In this document: positions 1 to 11,505 of the stretch, piece after piece
How positions within the stretch are numbered: the stretch's first letter is position 1
Layout: each line of letters opens with the position of its first letter
NCBI GenBank assembly: GCA_028554795.2
Contig: JAPYKE020000568.1
Span: 36,395-100,394 of the forward strand
Length of the DNA stretch: 64,000 bases
DNA from: Sinohyriopsis cumingii
Taxonomy: Eukaryota; Mollusca; Bivalvia; Unionida; Unionidae
Direction of reading: 5' to 3'
The notes under the pieces: model-generated
Databases searched by the model: none
Seen by the model: only the letters and a program-made list of their open reading frames with translations
Told to the model about the DNA's origin: nothing
Position numbers and translations under genes: made by a program

Positions 1-98
1 GATCGAGACAAGTGGAGGGAACTGGTCAGATGTTCAGCAGCACAGTGCCTCAACGACCACACTAGGTCATGAGACTAATGATGATGATGATGATGATC
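1..98 (+). mobile_element. 3' end of a non-LTR (LINE) retrotransposon with (ATG)n tail
   Basis: The first 23 codons are open and end in TGA at 70-72. They begin DRDKWRELVR, which resembles the extreme C-terminus of RTE/Jockey-type LINE reverse transcriptases (family resemblance from memory, not a search). The stop is followed directly by (ATG)n at about 81-98, the simple-repeat tail common on such elements. The body lies outside the window. The tail ends where the inverted gene segment begins. Confidence 0.55.
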
Positions 99-834
99 TA
101 GTTAATTTTACCTAACTCTTTCTAGAGACCGACCAATTCCAAACATCGAACTTAAAGAAAAAAGATCCAGTTAACAACCGAAAATAGTTTAAATAAATTT
201 CGAGAGTAAGGTTTAGATAAGAATCAAGAAAGATCCAATGTTTGACCAGATGCTAGCACTGCTGAATGATTTGTTCCCCAGCCATCAAGGAAAACATTTA
301 TAGCCTCGCAAAACATTTTTTCTCAACTGATCACCGAGTCGAGGGATGTCAAAGGAGGAATCATGATCATGTAACTAATACCGATGGTCATACCACGCCG
401 AATGTTAGACCATACCTCTTATCACTATGCCGGTTCGTGCATATTGTAAATTGCAATAAATTGCAATAAATCTCCATCGAGTGCCAAGTTGTGTCATTTA
501 GCTGAAGCGATAACTTTGCATTTCTATGACAATGGTCTTGCAAACTTTGATAGAAAATTTTCAGTTCTCAAGATGTTTCTGTACAAATGAGTAGATATAG
601 GCATGTCAATTGTCTTTAAGGTTACAACATCAAAACAGACATGTATGTTAAAAGCAATAACATCGGTTTGATCGTATTGGTCGCTAGTTAATTTAGATCA
701 ACCGAATGAGGAAGTAGGAACTGTATATATTGGGATGTTTCAAACGGTGTCAGAAAGCATTGGGTGGAGGGAAAGAGGACACGTGAAAGAATCATTTGTA
801 TTTCTGGTAAAGGTGAAGTTAATATGGTATGTGG

Positions 835-962
<128 letters not shown>

Positions 963-1344
963 GTGTATTATTACATCTCAAAATTAGGAATATTCGGATG
1001 ATTTTACCTTATTCTTTGAGATCAAACTTATTATTTTTGTTTAATATTTTTCAGTTTTGTAGTTCTGTAATGGAAGTACCACGTTAACCACATTCCCTAT
1101 AAATACAGTATGAATATGGTTGAGTTTTTCAGAAATAATTGTATACTCTAGCTATGCTAAATGACGAACGTTCTTTGTACTTCTAATACATGCATGTTTT
1201 CACTGACAGCTTTTTTCGTAGATATAGATTACCATCACATTTATTTAGTTATTCTTTCTCCAAAGACAATTAAGTGTATGGGTGTCTAAGATGATTACTA
1301 ATTTTGGTTCACACCATTACAAGGATTTTTTTTTGTCATTCCCT

Positions 1345-1560
1345 GACTTCTGTGATAATCTCTAGTACTTAAATAGTCTCATCACTAGACCACAGTCAGC
1401 ACACAGAACGAATTCTCGTGCGCCTGAAGCCCTTATGGACGAACGTATTGCGCAGAGAATTCGGGCGCGGGAAAGCCAACCGACATGTTCCGTTCCTGGC
1501 GATGCGGGCTTGATTCCAGTAGGAGACGGATTCTTGCTCCCCTTCTGTTTTATTAAATTG
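1345..1560 (+). promoter_or_regulatory. Candidate promoter and 5' non-coding exon of gene copy A
   Basis: A TATA-like TTAAATAG at 1369-1376 is followed about 30 bp later by an initiator-like TCAGCACA, then by a GC-rich stretch of about 150 bp (1,381-1,545) that stands out in AT-rich surroundings. The stretch is well conserved in reverse complement at copy C. Copy A's ATG lies directly after a splice acceptor (ATTTATCAG before 1947), which requires a non-coding exon upstream; this block is the best candidate. The donor was not located. Confidence 0.45.
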
Positions 1561-1946
1561 GTCTCATCCCAGACATAAAGATTCTCAACTCAGTAGATAC
1601 AGCTTTAAAAGGCTCATTATATACACTGACAACAAAAACAAGAATCAATAAACGATAATCATTTTCACCTATGTACCATTTGTTTACCAAATTCAACTTG
1701 TTGTGAAAATTTTCCAAGCTAACTTGCTTTTTACATTTTCCTCTCAAATTGAAAATGAAATTGTTAAAAAATAAAGAATGGCAATTAAGATAAATTGCAT
1801 TTGACAGGAAATGTGAAAGTATGAATAAAATTTCAGATTTTGAAAGAGCGATGCTCTACAATCTTTATTGGCAAAACAGATCCACCGCCCAATCTGTGTG
1901 TTAAACTTTTGTCTTAGTTATGTGTATGGTATTATTTATTTATCAG

Positions 1947-4900
1947 ATGACCTCTATCATGGTTCATCTGACTATGGTTGTTTGCGGTTTACTCTTGACT
2001 TTTGCCATGGATGGTCCAATCGACGAAGGCAGATATATTGGACAAACTAACCTGGAAGATCACCTTGAGGAAAGACTTCTGGACCGACTTGAGGAGACTC
2101 AGAGAAAGACTGCACAGGTAGGTATCAAGGCACATACAATATAATTCCAAGCTTTCGGATTTCGGTGCCAAATTAATTTAGTGATGGGAATTACAATGTC
2201 GTCTAATCTTGGTCATGGCTTCTATGTTATCTCAGAAGACTGTTCAAATTCGATTGTAGAACAGCAACAACAATATTCATCTTATTCTTGATGAGATTGG
2301 AGAATTGAATAACAAATAACAATGAAATGAGATTACTTAGAGTACTATTGAATATAATAGTATTAAGTCTGAAGCCACCTTGTGTATTGGAATTAACCAT
2401 CAATGTATTTGCAAACTGCACAGCTTGGCAGTCTGAGGCTATTCGGTTGTATGTACTTTTTTATTTATAATTAATTTAAGATATTATTTATCCCACGACT
2501 TTATTAATATTATAGTATTAATAGTTATTTGACAATACACGTCAAACTTTAGAAAAGGACTATAATAGATGCATGACTACCGAAATCATATAACAAATAA
2601 TCTTAAAATTGTGGTTGAGAATTAACCACGTGTGTATAGTAAGGACTGCGACACTCACTTTTGCCTTAGAGAATTTTGCACTATGTAAACTGAATTCTGA
2701 CATGACCAAGATCCATATCACTTTGGATAACAAACGATTGAGCATCGTATTCTAGACTGTGAAAAGATATAAATATTGACTCCACATTGTCTTAAAAGTA
2801 AAAATGTTCCTAGAGTGAACTATCTTTCCAGAACCTAAATGTGAATGTCATAGATCTTTAGATAAATGCAACCAACATGATGAATTTCGTCGATTTAAAA
2901 TGATTCTGGAGTTGTAATACTCTAATATATGTTATATTTGATGATGTTGTTCAATCTGAAGGACTCTAACCATAACTGATAAGGATAATAACTAAAGTTG
3001 AATTAATATAGAGAGACACTGGAAACTAGATGTAATGCAACAACAGTGCTAGCAAACATCTTATCATTAAAAGTGCATTTCGCATTTTAATTCACTTTTT
3101 ACATCTTAAGGCAAATAAAATTTTCTTGCATGCTTGCACAGTTCTATGCCTAATCTATGAATAATTTCATGTTGGCATAATTAAAGGGGATAATCCTTGT
3201 TTTAATATTTTCAGTAGTAGTCGGACAACTTTAATGGTCATGCAAAATAGCATACCATAGTGAATTTCGATAATTTTCATCGCATATGTGAACTCTAGTA
3301 GTTATGTAAAACTTTTCAAAATTTCTTTACAATATCAACCAACGTTAGATATTATATATATGAAATACATAAGCCTACGTGAATTCGAATTCGTTATCTT
3401 CTACATGTCATTGCTTTATTGATTCTGATATTTTGTCATCAAATTTTAGATAATATGATTCCATTGTGGCTTGTTACGTGGTTTTAATGTTCCACATTTG
3501 TAGTTTAGGAATCTATTATTGACTCTACCTTATATTAAGAATTATCACATATTATTTTGCAACTGATTTTGCAATTGTTACCAAATATCTTCTTGTGATC
3601 ATTATAAACATGTTTGGACCGTTATGGGACCATTAATCTGGCTTCCTATTTTGCATACTCAACATAATCAACATACAGGAGTACGAGATGATCATCACCA
3701 TTGACAACGGTAGAAGGCAGAGAACTGAAGCTTGTTACCTGCACAAAATGGATCAAGACCTCCTTGATTCTGTCTGTAAGGAAACTGAAGAAAGGCTATG
3801 AATCGAAGATTACTATAATTTTAGTCCTGCTGAGAACACATACAAACATATTTGCCTACAATTCAGATGATATTCATATTGGCACACACTGCTAACTTTA
3901 ATGCAGAAACTCTCCAACTTCAGTTATTTATGTTCGAATGCAACATTTCCATCAAATTGCAATGTATACCTGATATTTAATGTTTCTTTTAAAATTCACG
4001 ATACCTAATATAAGTATCCATTATCATCTACATAATCTAGAAAACTAAACTCAGAAAAGTTTGTGTTGTCGAAGGATTTTTAGTGTAATAAAGCATTATC
4101 ACCGAAAACACGTTGTTATTCAACGAGAAATTAAACATTGTTCCAAAGGGGAGATTTAAAGGCTAGTACACCTTATATGTTTTATATTACAGGATATTAA
4201 AGTCTACAAGATATAGCATGAGATAAAGGACAAAGAGTTCTTATCCCAAGACGGCCCTGACAGCGTCTGCAAGAATCGGCCGATGTTTATGATTGTGCCT
4301 GTAGAAAAACGAAACCCAACAGGTACATGTATATTTACAGCAAGAATATTAACATGTTTTATTAGATACCTCAAGATCCTCTATAGCAAGATCAGGATTT
4401 GTGTCATCGGATACAAATCCAATCTAAACGGTAAAGGTAGTAGTGCTCAGGCTGATTATTTCTTGCGTTGAGTGCCATAAACTTTCACTCGCTATGAATT
4501 TAAAAGTAAATACTATCTAAGAGTCATGGAACATGCGATTAATTACCTTCGAACGTATCTGAAAATGACTAATTGTAGCAAACAAATGATATCTCAGAAA
4601 TATCGAAACGCACCATTAGAAATTTTTTTATACGTACGAAATTGTAACGTTTTATCAGCCCATGTTGACATTTGTCAATTCGTTGGTTTTGTTATCATCT
4701 ACAAAACTAAGATAAAATATATTAGAAAATGGTTGGACTCAATGTAGAAAGAATTTAATTATTGTCTGAGTTTAATAAATAAATCTATACACAATTTGGT
4801 GCCATCATAGAAAGACCACGTTGCACATGCGTACTATATGTTAACATTCATCGGTTTTACGGTTTTTATATACGGGAACTATCTCAAATCAACCACGAAA

Positions 4901-5677
4901 TTATATAGATGTAAATTTTAATATTCATATTTAGTTTGGTCATTTGTGCCCGAGGATAGTGGATTCTTTTCCATTGAATCTTTTCTTGAAATTATTTCAC
5001 AGAAACATAGCAGACTTGTTCCCGTATATTTTCTCTTTAGACCTCCTCATGTACCATTACAATAGCACTAGAATTTGAGGCTCTTGGTCGTGTTTGAACA
5101 GAAAAGTGTTCCTTCTAACCCATATCTTTAGTTGTGTACCCTCCATCTGGTGCATATCGATAGCGAAAAAAGTAATCTCTAGTTCTCCTTTCATCTCTTG
5201 TAACTGCATATGAGCATTATTAAAAAAAAGTTGTACAAATTTAAATGTAAATGAAACATATTTTTACAACGTAAGGTTGTATGACTATCAGTCCCGTTTA
5301 TATTTCCCATCATACTCATGATGCTTATACATGATTAGGTTTTGAATCATTTTAACTTGCCACTTCTTACCACGATTGCACTTACATGGAGATAAAAAGC
5401 TTACACCCTCACAAAATTATATGATTATATTGTTGCGTTTCAAGCAATGTTCATGTATCAGCTTATGTATATTTTATACTATCACGTGACCAGTTGTCCA
5501 TCAGTGAAATAAACTTTTGCTTGTTGGTAAATCAAATGACAAATGACATTATATTTTGTATTTATTCCAGACGCATCCAAGGATAAAAGATCTTGTTCTC
5601 AGTATTGCTGCTCATGGGGCTGGTGGTGGGTGCCGAAATATTTGCAAAGCTCAGTGCATGCAATGCTGAATAACTAA
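1947..5677 (+). pseudogene. BRICHOS-type peptide precursor, copy A (broken)
   Basis: Five exon remnants in the order of copy C. Exon 1, 1947-2117, is open (57 codons) and starts with a signal peptide. Exon 2 survives only as its 3' part, 2690-2766; it is out of frame and its donor GT has become AT at 2767. Exon 3, 3679-3795, is open (39 codons) but its donor reads CT at 3796. Exon 4, 4193-4322, has an in-frame TAG at 4214-4216. Exon 5, 5571-5677, carries an extra T at 5631, so the frame shifts after the tryptophan run and the last three cysteines of the peptide are lost; the original TGA is at 5667-5669 and the shifted frame stops at 5675-5677. A variant poly(A) signal (ATTAAA) lies near 5,760. 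Independent lesions make function very unlikely. Confidence 0.85.
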
Positions 5678-5759
5678 ACAAAAGTGAACATTCACTTTGC
5701 ATGCCTAATTTCAACAAATCTACTGTAAGAAAATGAAAATCATTGTATATCCAAAGAAA

Positions 5760-7930
5760 ATTAAAGTCTTTTAGATTTGAGTATAGAGTATTTTTTATGC
5801 TACCGTATATACTTAGGAAAATATGTCCGAATAGTTATTAGAATACACATTTCATCAGTGGATGTACATTATATAATGATAGATACTGATCAAAATTACT
5901 TACAAAATGAAGCCACTTGTGAAAATTTAATCTGCTATTTGGTTATAATGTTCATAGTGAGCTAGTATGTTCTCTCCTGAACTTTGTGAGATACATCAAA
6001 GAATATTATTCGGTCGGTAAATTTATTATAGCAAATACAGCCACTACATCCTCATACAAGCAACTACTAGCAGGAGCACGAATAGGTTTACGACATAAAA
6101 TGTGAGGACGAAAAACCAGAACAAATTATAAAAGATATAGAAAAGTCTATCACTTTAGACCCACTTAGCTTAAGACAGATATACTTTAATAAAAGCCAAT
6201 ATTTCTATATAATTTGTTACGGAACAAATCTTTCCATTGCAATATATTATTATGGTTCATTTTATTCCTGGACAGTTGCAGCCATTCGCAAAATACTATA
6301 AAGATTCTAAAGGAAATGAAATGAGTACACGTTAGAGTTAAAATGGTCAAGACAAAAAAAAAAATATTGCTAGTCATGAGTAAAACTGTTTTTAGTAGCT
6401 TTGAGTCTAATAATGGTAATGGATGAAGATAGTGAAACCTTTTATATTCCAATACGAATAAATTCTTAATTTCAGAATCTATTTGACGGAAAGTAATAAA
6501 TAAATATACATATGCATAACGTCATTTGTTATGATTTCGTACGACGTAGACAATATGCCATTGAATTTAGCAATAAACACACACACACATACACACACAC
6601 ACAGGGGAAACGTCAGCTATTGAAAACTTTAATGTACCCTCTATCATCTACTGAAGGCTATGTCAAGACGAAGAATATACCTTCAAAATGTAAATTAAGA
6701 CGTTTGTTCGAAGATATGGATTGGTCGTATGTACCTACAAATAGATAAAAGCTGATATTTAAAATAGAAGATAAGAGAATGGATGGAAAAACGTGGAATG
6801 AAGTATACAAATGGCAATTGTCAGCATGCAACATGTGGACTTTCCAGAACTAAACGAATCCCATCAATGATGACATGATTAACAGTGTGATAAGATGATA
6901 CATTTTTTCAATTTATTTCCAGCCAAAAAGGTATAGTAAAGATATAATTTATAAAAATGTTTATCATAATTACAAATATGTACATCAAGATAGAAACAAG
7001 GTAAAAGGAATTATGAAAACAATTGCAAGAGAGAAACAGAAACTAAGAAGCAAGCGAGAAGCAAAATGCATGTATGTCTTTTAGCTCATAAGTTTGTTAA
7101 AGTCTGAGGAATGCTTGACAATTAAATAATGGACTTATGATTTGATGTTAAAGTCAAATTAACAATCATTTCACCTGATCCCACTCCGGCAATTGAGTGT
7201 AAGAATTTAGTGATCCGAAACATTTAACAGAATTTTTTAATCTACTGCACAGGAAACAGCGATTTAACATGCAAGACGGTAAACAGCTTTGACAACTACA
7301 CTTAAAGATCTGATAATGATTATTCTATTGTCGGGTGGAAGACCCGAATGTCATATAAAATTCTGTAAGAATTACCTATATTTGGCAATATGTCAATAAC
7401 TAGTTGTTTAATATCTTATTCGAATGTCAAGGATTACAGGCTATCAACGTTAATAAAGTTTGAATACAATTCTCTTTTTTTACCTGAAATTAGAAAAGTA
7501 GTTTTCTGAACTTGCAGCTGTATTGTTTTACCTGACGATCAGGCCTTTAAGACAACCACGAAGACATATCTGAAACAATATAACATAATTTGCAGTAGTT
7601 TTACGATTCCATAAGACGTAACTGCTTCTTTTATAATAGACATAAAGAGTAATATAAAGTTCACTGAGGTTTTGAACAGCCTCGACCAAACCATACGTTC
7701 AAGACATATACACGCTTATAGAGCTTTGCAGCAGTAACTATGGATACTGGTAACGATTTACGTCTCACTGGAAGATAATTCTGAAAGCCCGATACTAGTA
7801 TCGACATAACATAATAGACTCAATCAAATATGAGTCTCATGACATATTTATTTTGGGTGTTCGGGTCAAGAACATTCGTTTTATCGAATGTATTATAAAC
7901 ACAAAAAACAAGTTGTTATAAGTGCCGTAA
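5760..7930. other. 3' flank of copy A, no gene seen
   Basis: AT-rich non-coding DNA matching, in reverse complement, 24,800-28,980 and 48,340-50,720. It includes a short (CA)n tract at 6,577-6,603. Reading frames here are short and not conserved between the copies. Confidence 0.7.
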
Positions 7931-8556
7931 TAATCAGCGTCGTTATTGATTCCATCTTCTTCAACTTGCATTGTAATGGTCGACGAGTTTCCAAGCTAAT
8001 CATTGGCAATATATGTGCGTTTTCCTCTACAGCGTCCTTTAGAATCTCGTTAATCTGCTACTTATTCTATAATTAATCAACTTCTGGCATCACAGACATT
8101 CTGCAATCACCGGCATCAAATGTCAAAAGCACTACAAAACAAAGTGTAATACGAACATCAAAAAAGGGAAAACGTGTCAAGAGAAGATAAATGAGAGATA
8201 ACATATCAAAACCAGCTGTTGTTCACCAGAAATGCCACCGGCAAAACATGTCACAAAATTACTACATATTTTGTATCTATCCAAATACAAGTACGAATCA
8301 ACGAAATGACTTTTAGTGGAGTGAAGAGAAGCATCTAAACAAAATCGTTTTTGTTATCTCATATTAAGGCAGACTATGGTCGAGAAGAGTTAAGATCATG
8401 TAATATAGAGAGATACGTTCTATCATTGTACTTGTGTACATATATTACATGTTTTGTGTGTGGTATATTCATTAATGTCACTTTGATGTTCCTGTTACTA
8501 TTACATAATAATGAAAATAATTAAATGAAATCTCGTTTGAAGAGGAATAAAGTCAA

Positions 8557-8820
8557 ACATACATACATACATACTACATTGTATACATACATACGTACGA
8601 AGGTACATACATACATATATACATGCATGCATGCATGCATATATACATACATACATACATACATACATACATACATACATACATACATACATACATACAT
8701 ACATACATGCATGCATGCATGCATGCATACATACATACATACATACATACATACATACATACATACCACATTGTATACATACATACATGCGTACAAAGGT
8801 ACATACATACATACATACAG
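8557..8820. repeat. (CATA)n / (CATG)n microsatellite
   Basis: Long tetranucleotide array with internal CATG runs and a short symmetrical interruption near each end (ACCACATTGTATAC-like). Repeating peptides read across it in several frames, on both strands, are artefacts. Confidence 0.95.
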
Positions 8821-8924
8821 CCATCGAGCCATACATGGAATCTGTTTCATACTGTTATCTTTTCGTCTCAAAATAAGACATTCGATGATTTTATATATTC
8901 ATAGACACAGGATCGTGTAACTGT

Positions 8925-9115
8925 TTTTACACTCTCTTCAACTGGAAGAGTAAGATCATGGGAAACGTCGGTAAAAACAACCGACCTAACGGAAGCTACT
9001 GGCAAGCTTTCACACATATCAAGACTGTCCGATCGCAAGACACAAACCCGCGTAGACAGAGGTGAGATGGCAACGATCCGAGGATTGGAGTGCTTGAGGC
9101 CACTCAGTCCCACTG
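8925..9115 (-). mobile_element. tRNA-derived SINE, diverged copy in block Q1
   Basis: In reverse complement this matches the intact SINE at 53,128-53,381 from its tRNA-like head through the central block (for example GAAAGCTTGCCAGTAGCTTC), without the 3' CAA-rich tail. An open frame of about 110 codons across it on the minus strand is a by-product of the SINE and not a gene. Confidence 0.75.
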
Positions 9116-9750
9116 GGCAATATTTTAATATTGTGGGATATGTAAATACACTTACTGAATCAGAGTCGGTTAAGAGAGCATTAAATTGCAATGTTTCCCT
9201 CATCAGCGGAACAGTACAAAGAGATATTACAATGTCTCTCTCTCTCTCTTTCTTTCTCTGTCTCTACATTTTAGACTTCATATCGATTAAACTAGTTTTT
9301 CTCTAGACTTCATAAATTAACTATGATGTTAATACTGGATATAACAATAACAAATTGCATATTAAAATATATAAAGCAAATTTACTTTGCCTATGCACGT
9401 TGAATAAGTGTTAGAAATACCTTTAAGATTCCCCAGTGATTAGTTCTAAATATTAGAGAAACATGAAAATATAAGAGAGACGATGTATTAAGACAGGCAC
9501 TAAGCAATGCCTTAAACTGGAACAGCAGTCGTGTTATAAACTGAGCAGATTCGATAGAAAAGCTGTTGCATCTAATAAAGGTTTTGTGCAGAAACGTGTC
9601 CTTCCCTATACTCCTATGACTTTGGGGAATTATATATTAAAATACATAGAGACAGGGAGAGAAAGTGAACAAATGCCAGCATAAAACGTTTTATAGGCAT
9701 TAATATCTGTCTTTCGATCTGTCTGTCTCTCTGTCTATGCATGCATCTGT

Positions 9751-9765
9751 GTATGTATGTATGTA

Positions 9766-9801
<36 letters not shown>

Positions 9802-9860
9802 TGTATGTATGTATGTATGTATGTATGTATGTATGTGTTTATGTTTGTATGTATGTATGT
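9751..9860. repeat. (TATG)n microsatellite
   Basis: Tetranucleotide array complementary to the CATA array about 0.9 kb upstream. Confidence 0.95.
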
Positions 9861-10499
9861 CTCTACCTAATGTTAATAATATTGATAAGGTGGAATGAAG
9901 CATTGACTAATCGGACAATAGTAAAACTTTTAAAGAGAGTTACATAATAAAACAAATCGTAAACAGTAGAAACATTCGATGTTATAACAAAACATTTGAA
10001 ATTATAAAAAGATAATGAAATGGATAAAATGAATGCAACATTAGTTCAAAGAATTGTTTGAACATAGTAAGTTAATGGGAGCAATTAGTATTTATATTGA
10101 TGTTAGTATTGAAAGGTTGGATGATCAAAATAGTTGGATCGACGATCACAATACAGGGTTGCACAAAATTTGTCCATGAATTAGAGATTTGATCTTCATT
10201 ATAAACCAAAATGTATTGTGCTGATCAGAAGATAGTAAATTTGTCAAACATAGAAATGAAACATTTAAAATATATATTCTCTGCTTTCTTAAACCCAAGA
10301 ACTGCAGCCACAACCTCTATGTACATTTGATTTGACATTTAATATCGTTGTGGTATAAAATTAAGCAAGATTATTGCGACTCTACGGACTAAACCTACGT
10401 AAAAAAGTAGCAAAATCCAACAAGGTTATCAAATGAACACCATTGTTTCAATCCCTTCTTTATCAAAGCGAAATAAACAAAACATATTCGTTAAAGTGT

Positions 10500-10955
10500 G
10501 TGTCATAATCGATCCCACGTCCATTGACTTTCAGGGTGATAGGCAGTTGATTTAAGCTGTTGGAAGCCTAATTCTTGCAATACTTGGTAAACAATTCCAG
10601 AAAGTGGTCAGATTCAATTGATTTAGGAAAGCAACGATCTGTTTAAAAACTTTATCAACGCTTTTACTATGGTTCTAACTGTAGTAATCCTCAATGGAAT
10701 TTCCTCTGGAAATCTTGTAGAAACACACATTAAGAACAAACGCAGTCTGCTATTTCTTGCTAAATGGTTTGTTCAGTGCAGGAATAGATTACAAATGAGC
10801 CTTAGGTATCTCCTGATTGTGTTTTTCTACCATCTGACAAGTGTAAAAAGATTTACGAATATCACTTTTAAGTTTCGGCCAATACAAATTATTGGTGATA
10901 CTTGGATCAGTCTTTTATATCCATAAATTGCTAGCCATCGGAATAAGATGATCTA
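10500..10955 (-). mobile_element. Ty3/Gypsy integrase remnant, block R1
   Basis: Minus-strand frames, with stops and frame changes, follow a Gypsy integrase in order. First come the zinc-binding region (HLIPMAS, then YWPKLKSDIRKSFYTCQ, then a degenerate PIPA-like element). The catalytic-core start (MCVSTRFPEEIPLRITT) follows, and the region ends with the conserved YHPESQ-type segment near 10,525-10,550. No long open frame remains. A parallel copy lies at 44,390-44,845. It lies directly downstream (minus-strand sense) of a gag fragment, so protease, reverse transcriptase and RNase H are missing between them. Confidence 0.75.
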
Positions 10956-10984
10956 GCCAAAGAATTTCCTATCGATTTGACTTA

Positions 10985-11285
10985 TGTGGAGGTCACAATG
11001 GACTCAATTTGTGGACTCTTTAACTTATCAGAGCTGTCTGAGATTACCATAATCTTGATAAACATTGTTTGCTGAGCACTAACTATCACATAATTCTTTT
11101 TCCCTAGCAAAATTGACAAAGGTCTGTCCAGTTGATTTTCTATAATTCTTACACCCTTGTCGATATGCCACAGGTACCAGCTCATAACCCTTTAAAATAC
11201 ATTCGTTAACCACTTTGTCGCCAGCAGTGTGATGTGCTGACTTGTCTGTGAACTTCACGACCTTTGAAGTAGATGGACACAATAT
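10985..11285 (-). mobile_element. Gypsy gag fragment, SCAN-like capsid region, block R1
   Basis: The minus strand reads CILKGYELVPVAYRQG and, in an adjacent frame, FAREKELCD. This matches the SCAN-like capsid segment common in animal Gypsy elements (a pattern like AILKAYELVPEAYRQKFR ... FVEFAREKE). It is broken by frame changes. Confidence 0.7.
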
Positions 11286-11289
11286 TTAA

Positions 11290-11505
11290 ATTGTTGGATG
11301 CCTAACATGTTTGAAAATTCACGACATAATATTTGACCCTTGATCTGATTGTACAGATTTGGGAAGGCCATTTTATGATACAATAGTTATCAAAGCATTT
11401 TCTAGTTAAAGGAATATCGTTGGCAGGAGTAAGAATTCCCTGTCAATACGAGTTAGGAATACCAATTATTTGATAGCACACTGAGTACGCCTTACTCGAA
11501 ACGTA
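11290..11505 (-). mobile_element. Second Gypsy integrase fragment abutting gag, block R1
   Basis: Minus-strand frames contain a GLPKSVQSDQGSN-like segment, the catalytic-Asp region of a Gypsy integrase core, followed directly by the gag fragment at lower coordinates. The element is an integrase-gag-integrase mosaic. Block R1 ends near 11,505, where it joins intron 4 of gene copy B. Confidence 0.6.

Larger units (their letters stand above)
7935..9890. repeat. Block Q, copy 1: SINE core between CATA and TATG arrays
   Basis: Repeated directly at about 19,930-21,780 and 40,830-43,740. It begins with about 600 bp of non-repetitive sequence (a degenerate form of the 97-codon frame at 20,252), then a (CATA)n array at 8,557-8,820 containing (CATG)n runs, an inverted SINE at about 8,925-9,115, and a (TATG)n array at 9,751-9,860. 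The two arrays are reverse complements of each other. Confidence 0.8.

Noticed and set aside
5571..5669. Alternative reading of exon 5 of copy A that ends in four cysteines
   Set aside because: It needs exon 4 to end in a different phase. Exon 4 ends in phase 1 in all copies, and copy C shows the correct frame with six cysteines. The alternative appears only because of the inserted T.
8868..9203. Minus-strand frame of about 110 codons, with a similar one at 42,482-42,829
   Set aside because: It runs through the inverted SINE in block Q. Similarity between copies is at DNA level, and the frame is not kept in Q2.
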